Source: Opimibacter sp041746735 (GTDB lineage Bacteria > Bacteroidota > Bacteroidia > Chitinophagales > Saprospiraceae). From it: a DNA stretch of 64,000 nucleotides. The notes beneath the pieces were generated by a model. The model ran no database searches. It worked only from the letters and a program-made list of their open reading frames with translations, and was not told the origin of the DNA. The DNA lies in assembly GCA_041746735.1 (NCBI GenBank), contig JBGTGP010000020.1:62001-126000 (forward strand), given 5' to 3'. The position numbers were made by a program, and so were the translations under genes. Below are positions 9,011 to 18,413 of this stretch, piece by piece. Within the stretch, counting starts at the first letter, position 1; the number at the start of each line of letters is the position of its first letter.

Positions 9011-9343
9011 TCAGGCCGAAACGGTAGCAAGAACAGACTCCAGTTTGTCAGTCAGGACTTTTTTACTGGTAGCGCCTACCTGTTTGTCAACGACTACGCC
9101 ATTTTTGACGAAGAGTACAGTCGGAATGCTGCGCACCCCGTACTTCATAGACACTTCAGGATTGTTGTCGACATCGACTTTAGCGATCAGAGCTTTCCCT
9201 TCGTATTCTTTCGCCATCTCTTCGATGTGCGGGCCGATCATGCGGCAGGGGCCACACCATTCAGCCCAGAAATCAATCACAGCAACTCCCTCCTGATCCA
9301 GGACTTTTTCCTTAAAGTTACTGTCGGTTAGTTCAAATGCCAT
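9011..9343 (-). CDS. trxA: Thioredoxin
   Basis: 110 aa cytoplasmic thioredoxin, a protein-disulfide reductant. The active site WAEWCGPCRMIGPHIEEMAKEY and the cis-proline loop VRSIPTVLFVKNG are intact, and the length is typical. A TAAATTTG box on the minus strand (9420-9427) gives a possible promoter with a leader of about 70 nt, and the terminator at 8948-8980 ends the transcript. It is probably monocistronic. Confidence 0.96.
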   Translation of the reverse strand: MAFELTDSNFKEKVLDQEGVAVIDFWAEWCGPCRMIGPHIEEMAKEYEGKALIAKVDVDNNPEVSMKYGVRSIPTVLFVKNGVVVDKQVGATSKKVLTDKLESVLATVSA

Positions 9344-9444
9344 TTTTATTTAAATTATGTTTGAATAGGTTGAATAACGGTGTTTCGGGGGTAAAACATT
9401 CAAGTGGCTGGCAAAGTTGCAAATTTATCTTTAGGTGATCGGCA

Positions 9445-10560
9445 ATGCATTTTTTTAATAAAAGGATAACATCGGATAGTGCCGCGCCACATGATGGTGT
9501 AACCGTGTGGCATACCAGATCATGGATATGGGTGGCCCTTGCCATCTTTACGATATTGATCCAACGGTGGATTCCGGTAAGTCTGGTTGAAGATAGGTAT
9601 TACAGGGGCTTGTTTCAGTGGATTAGAAGGTTTTTTGACTTCTTTCTTGGCTGGTCTCCTGTACCTGTGCTCTACATCATTTTATGTTTGATTTTGATCC
9701 GGGTGGTCTTTTGGATCCGGGATTGGCATAAAGGCTGGCGATCCCAACTGATAAGAGCTGCAGGAGGAATTTCCGCCCTGATCGTATTGTTTTACTGGCT
9801 TTGGGGGTTTAATTACGGGCAGGTTTCCCTCCAGGATCGCCTTGGTTATGACCTGCAGGGCGTGGACCAGGAGGCAGTAGAAGCAGAGTTTAGACAGGCT
9901 ACAATCGAGTTGATTGAGGCCGTCGGAAATTTACCTAAGGAACGTCTTGATGATGAGATGATTCAGTCCTATCCGGTGCGGGATGCTGACCTGCGACCAC
10001 ATGTTCGCACTGCCCTGGATCACCTGGGCCTGCCCTCAATGGGAGAGGTCAGAGTAAGGCAGTTGTGGCCGAAAGGAATACTGTTGCGATGGAGCACGGC
10101 CGGTATATACATTCCACAGACAGGGGAAGGTCACATTGACAAAGGGCTCCTCTCTATCCAGAAGCCTTTTACCATTGCGCATGAAATGGCCCATGGTTAT
10201 GGCGTGACGGATGAAGGTGCCTGCAATTTTATTGCCTGGCTGGCCTGCAGGCACGCTGAGCATCCCTGGGTACAGTTTGGAGGAGCACTTGCATACTGGA
10301 GGTATGTTGCAGCCGAAATGCCGGTGGATTCGGTCATGGCCGTAAAAACGGAATTACCGGATATCGTGCTCCGGGCCTTGACCCTGATCCGTGAAAACAA
10401 CAATCGCTATCCTGACTTGATGCCGGTGATTCGGGATGCAGTGTACAGCAGTTACCTTCGGCGACATGGTATGAAGGAAGGACTGAGGACCTATAATTTC
10501 GTTGTAAAGATGGTGTGTCACTACCGCCGGAATGAATCATACCGAAACGGGTCGGATTAG
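9445..10560 (+). CDS. DUF3810 membrane protein with zincin-like HExxH motif
   Basis: 371 aa. Three hydrophobic segments occupy roughly residues 30-135, followed by a soluble domain with FTIAHEMAHGYGVTDEGACNF, an HExxH motif with a downstream Glu characteristic of zinc metallopeptidases. This matches DUF3810, a Bacteroidota family of unknown function. The sequence predicts a membrane-bound peptidase; activity is inference. The start lies just outside the presumed trxA promoter, and the last 24 bp overlap the convergent mqnB. Confidence 0.85.
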   Translation: MHFFNKRITSDSAAPHDGVTVWHTRSWIWVALAIFTILIQRWIPVSLVEDRYYRGLFQWIRRFFDFFLGWSPVPVLYIILCLILIRVVFWIRDWHKGWRSQLIRAAGGISALIVLFYWLWGFNYGQVSLQDRLGYDLQGVDQEAVEAEFRQATIELIEAVGNLPKERLDDEMIQSYPVRDADLRPHVRTALDHLGLPSMGEVRVRQLWPKGILLRWSTAGIYIPQTGEGHIDKGLLSIQKPFTIAHEMAHGYGVTDEGACNFIAWLACRHAEHPWVQFGGALAYWRYVAAEMPVDSVMAVKTELPDIVLRALTLIRENNNRYPDLMPVIRDAVYSSYLRRHGMKEGLRTYNFVVKMVCHYRRNESYRNGSD

Positions 10561-11250
10561 TTTGTCCGGATTGTATTTGGCAGTTACCAGCATATTCTGG
10601 AGTACCTGGTTCAGGTTTTGTATCGAATCATCCAGATGCCAGCGGCTGGTGTCCCTTGGTTCGACAAGGTTGGAAATGGCCCGTAGGCTGACAAAGGGGA
10701 TGCGACGAATAAGACTGACGAAAAAAAATGCTGCGCCCTCCATGTTTTCAATCTGTGCGTGAGGTTGATGACGCAATTGATCTATTGAATCTTGATTTCC
10801 ATGTGAATGGAAGGTGGTCATCCCGGTAGCAAAAGGTAGAGTCAAGAGCGTCTCATGCGGATTCTCAAGGACCCCATTGGAGAACGGAAATGCATCGGCG
10901 TCACTCCAGCCCAGATCGAAGGGACTCAATATCCGGCCATCCCGGTCTTCAGCACCGAATCCGGCTATCAATTCACTTTTGACTTGCAGGACCTGCCCTA
11001 TTTCAAGGTCCGGATCAAATGCGCCTCCTATGCCCGCCTGTATCCAAAGATCAGGATGGCGATGGCCCAGATAATCGGTAAGGTGATATGTAGTTTGTAA
11101 GATGCCGATTCCGCTGTATAGAATATCGATCTGCATTCCATGCACGTGAAAGGTTTGAAAAGCATGTTGCTGGGCATGGAGATGGAGGAATTCAAGAGTG
11201 GGCTGAATCTCCATTTCCGTGGCAGCCACCAAAGTTATTTTCCTGCTCAT
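10537..11250 (-). CDS. mqnB: Futalosine hydrolase
   Basis: 237 aa nucleoside phosphorylase-fold hydrolase. MqnB releases hypoxanthine from futalosine in the alternative (futalosine) menaquinone pathway. Visible are the N-terminal LVAATEMEIQPTLEFL, the glycine loop IQAGIGGAFDPDLEIGQVL, the active-site QIENMEGAAFFFV, and RAISNLVEPRDTSRW near the C-terminus, which favours MqnB over MTA/SAH nucleosidase. The ATG at 11250 overlaps the stop of the preceding outer-membrane protein gene (ATGA), which fixes this start; longer in-frame extensions are unlikely. Confidence 0.88.
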   Translation of the reverse strand: MSRKITLVAATEMEIQPTLEFLHLHAQQHAFQTFHVHGMQIDILYSGIGILQTTYHLTDYLGHRHPDLWIQAGIGGAFDPDLEIGQVLQVKSELIAGFGAEDRDGRILSPFDLGWSDADAFPFSNGVLENPHETLLTLPFATGMTTFHSHGNQDSIDQLRHQPHAQIENMEGAAFFFVSLIRRIPFVSLRAISNLVEPRDTSRWHLDDSIQNLNQVLQNMLVTAKYNPDKLIRPVSV

Positions 11251-12059
11251 GTCCTGGGATATTGGGAAACGGATGCTCCCAAGGTGCTGCCAAGTCTTGA
11301 ATGATATCTCCAGCCACCACTCACCGCCATATTCCCGACAATGTACCAGGTCATACCTGCATGAACCAGAGAGGGAGATGTGCCTACTGCCCAACGTACA
11401 GTAAGCCTTGGATGCACATGGTAGTTAAATCCGGCTTTGAGCCGAAGTTCATGCCGCCAGTCTTTCTCAGCCTCCATGGCGACCGCGACCTTTGCAGATG
11501 GTGTATAGAGTATTCCCAATCTGGCCATGGATGGCAGATCAAGAATGCTTTCATCTCCCAGTAGATTATATATCCATGCTGACATGGAAAGTTCATTCAT
11601 CAGCGGCGCGTGAAAGGAAACCGACCAGGACGCCGCATATACATTCTCAAATTCTTCAGCGGCATTTCGGTTCAGATCAAACTGAAGGGCCGTATTCAAT
11701 TTTTCAAACAGCCGTCTGGCATAGCTCAGCGTGACGCGCTGCTCTCCATATCCCTCGATCCCGGTATGCTGAACTCCGATGGCAAGATGATCCGACCATG
11801 GCAAGACAATATGGGCAACAGCACAAACTTCAGACAAGTCACTCAGGCCTGTTCGCGTAGCTGCACCTGCAGACCATCCACCCCGGTCACGACCAGCCAG
11901 CAATGCAGGCAGGATCACCCCTGCACCGGCATCATCAGCCAAAAGACCAATCTGGCCATTTCCAAGAAGCTGAGCGCCGGAAAACATATAGGGTCCTGAC
12001 TGGCTCCATCCCTGTGAAGTCAGGAGTAAAAAGATGAAGATGTGAGAATACCGGATCAT
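11247..12059 (-). CDS. Putative outer-membrane beta-barrel protein
   Basis: 270 aa with a signal peptide (MIRYSHIFIFLLLTSQGWSQ). The rest alternates polar and hydrophobic residues in amphipathic strands (for example LNTALQFDLNRNAAEEF, SGGWRYHSRLGSTLGASVSQ). The beginning (YMFSGAQLLGNGQIGLLADDAGAG) resembles PorV/PorP-type barrels of Bacteroidota, but I would not assign a type IX secretion role on that alone. Its stop overlaps the mqnB start by 4 bp. Confidence 0.65.
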   Translation of the reverse strand: MIRYSHIFIFLLLTSQGWSQSGPYMFSGAQLLGNGQIGLLADDAGAGVILPALLAGRDRGGWSAGAATRTGLSDLSEVCAVAHIVLPWSDHLAIGVQHTGIEGYGEQRVTLSYARRLFEKLNTALQFDLNRNAAEEFENVYAASWSVSFHAPLMNELSMSAWIYNLLGDESILDLPSMARLGILYTPSAKVAVAMEAEKDWRHELRLKAGFNYHVHPRLTVRWAVGTSPSLVHAGMTWYIVGNMAVSGGWRYHSRLGSTLGASVSQYPRT

Positions 12060-12141
12060 AAAATGTGATTCGTTGGCTTAAGGTATCGACAAGATACAAT
12101 CAAATTGAAATTTTGAGTTTTTACCTTTACATCCGACCATT

Positions 12142-13032
12142 ATGCAACGATTTCATCTGCCCACCCACAATCGTCGTTATAGCCGCAGTGTCGCTAGCCG
12201 TCATTCCTATACGATACTTATCATTGTGGGCATACTCCTGATCCTGATGTATTTTTTAAGCAGATGGAGTGATGATCCTGCTGTTGAGACCAAGAGCATG
12301 ACCTCCTTTCATCCTGAGCCCGTTAATGGTGAAGTATATCACAAACCCGGGTTCAGTCTTTCGTATGTTGAGACGTATGAGTTACCGGAATGGGTCTCCT
12401 ATACCCTGACGGTTGACATGATGAATCGTCCGAAGCATAAACGCAACCAGGAGTTCAATCCTGATCCGGCGATTACGACCGGATCAGGACATTACCGGGA
12501 TTATAAAGGGAGCGGATACCGACGGGGGCATCTGGTCCCGTCAGCCGATATGGCCTGGCAAAAGGAGTCTATGGATGCCACCTTTCTGCTCAGTAACATT
12601 GCGCCCATGGAGCAAGGGTTTAATGATGGCATTTGGCTCGAATTGGAGCATAATGTCAGAGACTGGTCGCGACGGTTTTCGAAAATCGACGTGGTGAGCG
12701 GTCCGGTTTTTACCAATCCGGTGACGACCATAGGTGATAATCAGATTGTGGTGCCAAGGTATTTTTACAAAGCTGCATTTGCAGTCTATAACGGAAAGCC
12801 GGAGGTCATCGGTTTTATTTTTGACCAAACTGTTACACATCACCATCACCTGTCATCCTATGTGGTGAGTATCGACAGCATTGAGCACATGACAGGATTG
12901 GATCTTTTCGCCAACCGGTATGGATCCTGGGAGGATGAGATACGGCTGGAGAAACGGAGAGAGTGGCAGAAACAGCACTGGCCGCTAAACGAAAAATGGT
13001 ATCAAAAGCGATTGGAAGCTATACAGAAGTAG
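12142..13032 (+). CDS. DNA/RNA non-specific endonuclease (NUC family), membrane-anchored
   Basis: 296 aa. One N-terminal transmembrane or uncleaved signal segment (TILIIVGILLILMYFLS) is followed by an Endonuclease_NS domain. The active-site signature is SGYRRGHLVPSADM, the DRGHL motif with Arg for Asp at its first position; His is the general base. The metal-binding Asn lies in FLLSNIAPMEQGFN. The protein should act outside the cytoplasm, degrading nucleic acid for nutrition or competition. The Asp-to-Arg change occurs in some family members; its effect here is unknown. Confidence 0.9.
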   Translation: MQRFHLPTHNRRYSRSVASRHSYTILIIVGILLILMYFLSRWSDDPAVETKSMTSFHPEPVNGEVYHKPGFSLSYVETYELPEWVSYTLTVDMMNRPKHKRNQEFNPDPAITTGSGHYRDYKGSGYRRGHLVPSADMAWQKESMDATFLLSNIAPMEQGFNDGIWLELEHNVRDWSRRFSKIDVVSGPVFTNPVTTIGDNQIVVPRYFYKAAFAVYNGKPEVIGFIFDQTVTHHHHLSSYVVSIDSIEHMTGLDLFANRYGSWEDEIRLEKRREWQKQHWPLNEKWYQKRLEAIQK

Positions 13033-13044
13033 TCGGAGGTAGTC

Positions 13045-13881
13045 CTAAGGTTTTTGCAATATCCAGATATCCTGCGATATATAGGTGGCATGGATCCTTG
13101 ATCCCGGAAGGTGTGAAAGGATGGTGAATCCATTGGTTGAAAAAATCTCTTGTATTTTTGCGGGTGGATGAAAAGCGCCGAATGTCCGGTGACCTTCTGC
13201 AGATTGATCTCGAATGACAAGTTGTCCTGCCAAATACCGCTCCATTTCAGGTTGATCTAATTTTTCAAGAAAAGCATCACCCTGTGTTGTGAGTAATACA
13301 ATGCCTCCGGGACGGGTAATGCGAAATAAATCCGCGCACCACCGTATATGATTTTCTTCCGAAAGATGCGTGAACACGGAGATGCCATAGATTAAATGGA
13401 AAAAATCCGATGTAAAGGGTAATGGAGGGGTAAGTTCGTTTGCAACAAAGCTGACATCCGGAATATGAGCAGAGCACCATTTGATAGTTTCCCGATTATA
13501 ATCGGTACCATAGTATTCATTTCCGTGACCCGTCAATTCCGGTAAATGGCGGATGATACGCGCAGGACCACAACCCCAGTCCAGGATATACAATGAGGAT
13601 TCCGGTATCCAGGGTTTGACAAGCGTAAATATCCATTCAGCGTCTTCTTTTCCACCATGATAGTATTTCGCATAATCCATCTGAAAAGATTCATATACCG
13701 TATACGGAGGTGGTAGCGCGACTCCGGGATGATACCTTCGGAAGCGCGCATTACGCCCATAGTTCCGTATCCGGATGATCAGGAACCGAAAATAGTCCAC
13801 TATCCGGGATAAGCCAGACTGGCGAATTAGAGATAATAGTTTTTTCCGGATCATAAAGGTAGCCTGTTGGACCAATTTCAA
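13045..13881 (-). CDS. Class I SAM-dependent methyltransferase
   Basis: 278 aa. The SAM-binding motif I is LYILDWGCGPARIIRHLP, then the acidic loop of motif II (YYGTDYN), motif III (SFVANELTPPLPFTSDFF) and post-motif IYGISVFTHLSEENHIRW, a Methyltransf_11/25 arrangement. An N-terminal basic helix precedes the domain. The substrate is unknown. The gene is convergent with the nuclease gene, 12 bp apart. Confidence 0.8.
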   Translation of the reverse strand: MKLVQQATFMIRKKLLSLIRQSGLSRIVDYFRFLIIRIRNYGRNARFRRYHPGVALPPPYTVYESFQMDYAKYYHGGKEDAEWIFTLVKPWIPESSLYILDWGCGPARIIRHLPELTGHGNEYYGTDYNRETIKWCSAHIPDVSFVANELTPPLPFTSDFFHLIYGISVFTHLSEENHIRWCADLFRITRPGGIVLLTTQGDAFLEKLDQPEMERYLAGQLVIRDQSAEGHRTFGAFHPPAKIQEIFSTNGFTILSHLPGSRIHATYISQDIWILQKP

Positions 13882-13914
13882 TTCCGTATGGAAGAGGGCT
13901 GATACATGAACACT

Positions 13915-14997
13915 TTATAGAGGCATTGATGATCGGGACCAGAGCCAATGATCTGCCAGTACCAGCGCAGCCATGGCCTCTACCACAGGAACAGCTCTGG
14001 GTACTACACATGGATCATGCCTGCCTTTACCTTCAACGGTGGTGCTTTCGCCCTCGACATTGATACTTTGCTGGGCTCGCATCAGCGTGGAAACCGGCTT
14101 AAATGCGACATTGAAAAATAGGGGCATACCGTTGCTGATTCCTCCCTGAATTCCCCCGGAATAATTTGTGGTGGTGTGCGCTTTACCTTCGGACTGCACC
14201 CATATATCATTATGCTCACTTCCGCGCATCCCGGCACCGCCAAAACCAGACCCATATTCAAATCCCTTACAGGCATTGATCGTCAGCATAGCGTGTGCGA
14301 GATTCGCTTGCAACTTGCCAAAAACCGGCTCACCCAGACCGACAGGACATCCGTGGATCACACAAGTGACCATGCCGCCTACCGTATCACCCGCATCACG
14401 CACTTCAGTGATAAGTACCTCCATCTGTCCGGCCATATCCGGATCAGGGCAACGAACAGGATGTCGTTCTGCAAACTCCCAGTCAAATGCTGAATGATGT
14501 TTTTCGAGACGGAGAGGCCCTATACCAGTGACTGCAGCTTTAATTTCAATTCCTGCCTGGTTCAAAATGAGTTTTGCAATAGCACCGGCGGCAACCCAGT
14601 TGGCTGTCTCCCTTGCTGAAGATCTTCCACCACCGCGGTGATCCCGGATGCCGTATTTTTGAGAATAGGTGTAGTCGGAATGTGATGGCCGAAAAGCGGA
14701 TTCCAAATGTTCATAATCATCTGGTCGACTGTCGTCATTTGGGATGAGCATCAGGATCGGAGCTCCGGTTGTCTTTCCCTGGTAAATGCCGGATTGAATG
14801 GTGACGATGTCGTGTTCTTTCCGCTGGCTGGTGATAGCAGATTGACCTGGTTTACGCCTATCCAATTGAGCTTGTATAAAAGCAGCATCAACGTTCAGGC
14901 CTGATGGACAACCATCAACAATCACGCCCATGCCCCGTCCGTGTGATTCGCCAGCAGTGGTGATCCGTAAATAGTGACCGAAACTATTGGAGGCCAT
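13915..14997 (-). CDS. aroC: Chorismate synthase
   Basis: 360 aa, the family's normal length. It makes chorismate from EPSP using reduced FMN, the last shikimate step. Signatures: N-terminal SFGHYLRITTAGESHGRGMG, the RHSDYTYSQKYG region, GGGRSSARETANWVAAG and the C-terminal GRHDPCVVPRAVPVVEAM. I chose the ATG at 14997 (MASNSFGHYLRI), which matches the conserved N-terminus; the frame stays open for 75 more codons upstream but runs into the divergent mutS2 gene. Confidence 0.97.
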   Translation of the reverse strand: MASNSFGHYLRITTAGESHGRGMGVIVDGCPSGLNVDAAFIQAQLDRRKPGQSAITSQRKEHDIVTIQSGIYQGKTTGAPILMLIPNDDSRPDDYEHLESAFRPSHSDYTYSQKYGIRDHRGGGRSSARETANWVAAGAIAKLILNQAGIEIKAAVTGIGPLRLEKHHSAFDWEFAERHPVRCPDPDMAGQMEVLITEVRDAGDTVGGMVTCVIHGCPVGLGEPVFGKLQANLAHAMLTINACKGFEYGSGFGGAGMRGSEHNDIWVQSEGKAHTTTNYSGGIQGGISNGMPLFFNVAFKPVSTLMRAQQSINVEGESTTVEGKGRHDPCVVPRAVPVVEAMAALVLADHWLWSRSSMPL

Positions 14998-15069
14998 ACC
15001 TGTTGTTTCCTGATTCCTGGCTCGAAAGATAGAAGGTTTTGCCGGGTGGATGCTGTAAATTTGCGCCTC

Positions 15070-17451
15070 ATGTCCCACTTGGTTGATATCTCGACTGCCG
15101 CGATAGAGCAGTTGGAGTTTAATAAGGTTCGCGAAGGACTGGCCACCTATGCCCGGGGGGAATTTGGCCGCAGTACGTGTCTGCAGCTTCATCCCATCGC
15201 CGATCTCTATGAAATCCAGCATCGCCTTGATCAGGTCTATGCGTATACAGAGATATTGTCGTTGTCTGTTCGACCTCAGTTGAGTGCCTATGAAAATATT
15301 TCATTGGCGGCAGAGCATCTGGCTGTGGATGGCTTTGTCCTCGCACAGGACGAGATTCATGAGATGGGACGACAAATGGAACAGGTGCAGTTGATCCATC
15401 AGTTTTTCAGTAAGCCTGACCATAGCCGTGAATATCCGGTCATCAGTGAGTGGACGATGAGGGCGGCGGATCCTTCCAAACTCATCCGGCAGATACGGAC
15501 TATATTGGATGAAAAAGGCGAAGTACGACCTGATGCATCTCCGGAACTCCTTGCAATAGCCAGAGCACGGGAGGCTGAAGTTTCCCGTCTGAATAAAGAG
15601 TTTTTACGTCTGATTGCCCGCTTTAAAGCAGAAGATTGGCTCACGGATACGGTGGAGTCAGTAAGGTCCGGACGACGAGTACTTTGCGTTCAGGCCGAGC
15701 ACAAGCGTAAGATCAAAGGCATCATCCATGATGAGTCTACCACAGGCCGCACGGTTTTTATTGAGCCCGACCTGATCGTGGAAATCAACAACCAGATCAT
15801 CGAGTTGGATGCGGAGTTTAAAAAGGAGGTCTTCCGGCTCTTAAAGGAGTTATGTCAAGCGCTTCGCCCACACAAAGAGCATGTACAGGACATCATACAA
15901 CTGGTGCATCACTGGGATTTTATCCAATGTATGGCGTTGATGGGGATGAGCTATCGGGGCCAACGTCCCAAACTTCAGGAGCAAACTACAATTCACCTGA
16001 TTCGGGCATTCCATCCATTGTTATTGCTCAAGAATAAATCCCTCCAAAAAGCGGTAATTCCGTTTGACCTCATCCTCCTTCCTCCCAACCGGCTGTTAAT
16101 TCTGAGCGGCCCCAACGCAGGAGGTAAATCGATCCTGATGAAAGCTGCGGGTCTTATCCAGGTGATGGCCCAATGCGGTATGCTGGTGCCCGCTGACGGC
16201 GCCACTGTCATCGGCGTAGTACGTCGTATCTGTGTGGATATCGGGGATCAACAATCGATAGAGGAGGATCTGTCGACATATAGTTCACGGCTGAAGAACA
16301 TGAAAGAAACTCTGGAAGCCGCAGATTCATCGACGATGATCCTCGTGGACGAGTTTGGTTCGGGGACGGATCCCAAGATCGGAGGAGCCATTGCCGAAGC
16401 TATTTTGGATGCTTTGGTACAGCGACATGCACTGGGTGTCCTGACGACACATTATCCCAATATCAAGATGTACGCCCATCGCACGAAAGGAGTAGTCAAT
16501 GGTGCCATGATGTTTGACAAAGAAAAAATCCAGCCGACGTATCAGCTCAAAATCGGAAAGCCCGGTAGTAGTTTTGCTTTTGAAATCGCTGAGCGCACAG
16601 GATTGCCTCAGAGCGTCATTGACTATGCGCGTCATAAGGCAGGAAGCCAGACTATGGAATTGGAAGACCTGATACATGATCTTGATGGGAAGACGGTCCT
16701 ATTGGATACGGCATTAAATCAGGTCAGAGAGAAACAGAAGGATCTAGATCGATTGATCGCCAACTATGAACAACTTCGCCTTGATCTGGAGATCAAGCGG
16801 AAAAAATTCAAACTGGATCAAAAAACAATTGCGATCAATGAAGTTTCGCAGTACGGACAAGAATTAAGTCGGCTGGTGAAAGACCTGAAAAAAGAGAAAG
16901 ATGCTGAAAAGGCAAAAGTCCAGATCGAAAAGATCAAGGCTACGCAGAGCCGGGTACATCAGGAGATCCGGGAACTGTCGGATGAACTGGTGGAGGTGAC
17001 GTCACAGAAGCGAGAGTTTCTGGTAGGAGATCACGTGAAATTGCGGTCAACGCAGCAGATAGGGGTGGTAGACAGGATTACCAGAGATAGGGCAGTGATC
17101 ATTGTGGGACAGTTGCAGATGACCTTGCCCTTGAGTGAACTATTACCGGCCAATGCGCCGGTGGAGGTTAATCCCCGCCGGAGTTTGCATACCGATGTTG
17201 TGGATTACACCCGTTTTGAGAATGAACTGGATATACGAGGGATGCTGCCAGAGGAGGCAACCCACTATTTAGAACGATTTATCGATGCTGCATTTATGAG
17301 TCATCCGGATCAGATCCGGATAGTGCATGGAAAAGGTACCGGCACCTTGCGTCTGCTAGTGGCAAAGAAGATGAAAGGCTATCCATTCAAACAAATCTTT
17401 CACCCGGAAAAAAACCAGGGAGGGGATGGGGTGACGATAGGTCTTTTATGA
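15070..17451 (+). CDS. mutS2: MutS2-family endonuclease/ATPase with Smr domain
   Basis: 793 aa. MutS2 lacks the mismatch-recognition domains of MutS and acts on branched DNA or on collided ribosomes, depending on species. Visible are the MutS core with Walker A SGPNAGGKSILMKAAG, Walker B ILVDEFGSGTDP, a long coiled coil (about residues 505-640) and a C-terminal Smr domain with ELDIRGMLPEEA and IVHGKGTGTLR. The ATG at 15070 is preceded at 15056-15063 by TAAATTTG, so the promoter is nearly at the start codon. It is divergent from aroC with 72 bp between the two starts. Confidence 0.95.
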   Translation: MSHLVDISTAAIEQLEFNKVREGLATYARGEFGRSTCLQLHPIADLYEIQHRLDQVYAYTEILSLSVRPQLSAYENISLAAEHLAVDGFVLAQDEIHEMGRQMEQVQLIHQFFSKPDHSREYPVISEWTMRAADPSKLIRQIRTILDEKGEVRPDASPELLAIARAREAEVSRLNKEFLRLIARFKAEDWLTDTVESVRSGRRVLCVQAEHKRKIKGIIHDESTTGRTVFIEPDLIVEINNQIIELDAEFKKEVFRLLKELCQALRPHKEHVQDIIQLVHHWDFIQCMALMGMSYRGQRPKLQEQTTIHLIRAFHPLLLLKNKSLQKAVIPFDLILLPPNRLLILSGPNAGGKSILMKAAGLIQVMAQCGMLVPADGATVIGVVRRICVDIGDQQSIEEDLSTYSSRLKNMKETLEAADSSTMILVDEFGSGTDPKIGGAIAEAILDALVQRHALGVLTTHYPNIKMYAHRTKGVVNGAMMFDKEKIQPTYQLKIGKPGSSFAFEIAERTGLPQSVIDYARHKAGSQTMELEDLIHDLDGKTVLLDTALNQVREKQKDLDRLIANYEQLRLDLEIKRKKFKLDQKTIAINEVSQYGQELSRLVKDLKKEKDAEKAKVQIEKIKATQSRVHQEIRELSDELVEVTSQKREFLVGDHVKLRSTQQIGVVDRITRDRAVIIVGQLQMTLPLSELLPANAPVEVNPRRSLHTDVVDYTRFENELDIRGMLPEEATHYLERFIDAAFMSHPDQIRIVHGKGTGTLRLLVAKKMKGYPFKQIFHPEKNQGGDGVTIGLL

Positions 17452-17465
17452 GTCAACCGGAACCG

Positions 17466-17768
17466 TTACATGGGTTTCATCCATGCTATCTCACGTCCAA
17501 AGAGGAGAAAGAAAATAACGCCAATCACAACCGGTATGAGAATAGACATCATCATAAGGCCGTAATACTTCCAGGAGATCCCGGAAGGTTCAATCAGATC
17601 TGCCACTACCGCGATCAGGAGAATCACAAGGATCATGGCCGGAAATACAAGAGTAAGATAGGATGCCACATAGTCGTTCCAAAGCCAGATTCCGGCATAA
17701 AAGACAGCCTGAATCAATCCGATGAGTGTCAGCGGAAGATGGGTTGTGACATCTTTCTTTGGTGGCAT
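17466..17768 (-). CDS. Small three-helix membrane protein, unknown function
   Basis: 100 aa with three hydrophobic helices (LTLIGLIQAVFYAGIWLW, LVFPAMILVILLIAVVADLI, IPVVIGVIFFLLFG) and a short cytosolic N-terminus. No catalytic motif is visible. It is convergent with mutS2 (stop codons 14 bp apart) and divergent from the DUF6794 gene. The hydrophobic pattern and position make it likely to be real, but I cannot name a family. Confidence 0.6.
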   Translation of the reverse strand: MPPKKDVTTHLPLTLIGLIQAVFYAGIWLWNDYVASYLTLVFPAMILVILLIAVVADLIEPSGISWKYYGLMMMSILIPVVIGVIFFLLFGREIAWMKPM

Positions 17769-17830
17769 GGGCGTATGGAACTCTTTGGAGGGACAATATA
17801 TTGAATGTAATTGTGGTTAATTTTCGTAAT

Positions 17831-18340
17831 ATGAGAAAAATGTGGTGCGTCGTATGTGTGGTTATCTATTTTGGAATGGGGATGGACATGGTGGCCCAGA
17901 CCCCAGCTGATTTTGAAACCCAGTATGCTCAACGAATCAGGCAGGAAATGATAGCCGGCGTGTATATTCCGATAGATATGGAAGATGCTTTTGAAGAACT
18001 AAACCGTCTTTCAGAGCCCAAAGGCCTTGCCAGTTTTAAAAATGCACCTGAAGAAGCTATCCGAAGCAGGTTGCACTTTGGACTCGGCCGGTGGATCCTG
18101 ATCAACTGGGGGATGGAGGACGGTTCCCGAATTTCACATTTCCTGAAGCTAAAAGGGGTATCCATGCCGGATGATATGGTCAGGATCATCATCGTCTCCT
18201 GGCATCGTCGTCTGAATGGCAAACCACTATTGCTTGAAGAAGAGATCGCTCAGATTACCAGACGTATGGCAGAAGAAAAGGCTGCACGTGAAGCTAAAAC
18301 CGATACCATTGCCATAGAGCGGAAGCCGCACAAGGATTGA
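17831..18340 (+). CDS. DUF6794 secreted protein
   Basis: 169 aa from the ATG at 17831 (MRKMWCVVCVVIYF), chosen because it starts a signal peptide ending at MVAQ. The mature part carries the DUF6794 pattern: YIPIDMEDAFEELNRL, then LHFGLGRWILINWGMEDGS, and PDDMVRIIIVSWHRRLNGK. The function of this Bacteroidota-enriched domain is not known. The C-terminus is a charged helix. Exported location is inference from the signal peptide. Confidence 0.75.
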   Translation: MRKMWCVVCVVIYFGMGMDMVAQTPADFETQYAQRIRQEMIAGVYIPIDMEDAFEELNRLSEPKGLASFKNAPEEAIRSRLHFGLGRWILINWGMEDGSRISHFLKLKGVSMPDDMVRIIIVSWHRRLNGKPLLLEEEIAQITRRMAEEKAAREAKTDTIAIERKPHKD

Positions 18341-18413
18341 AAGACGGTCAGGCAAAATAGGTGGGAACGTGGTACGTTTCAATATTGTGTCAGCGAACAT
18401 CTCCCAAAGTCCG

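Noticed and set aside
11247..12059. Assignment as the type IX secretion component PorV or PorP
   Set aside because: Only the signal peptide, barrel pattern and a weak N-terminal resemblance are visible; no other secretion genes are adjacent.
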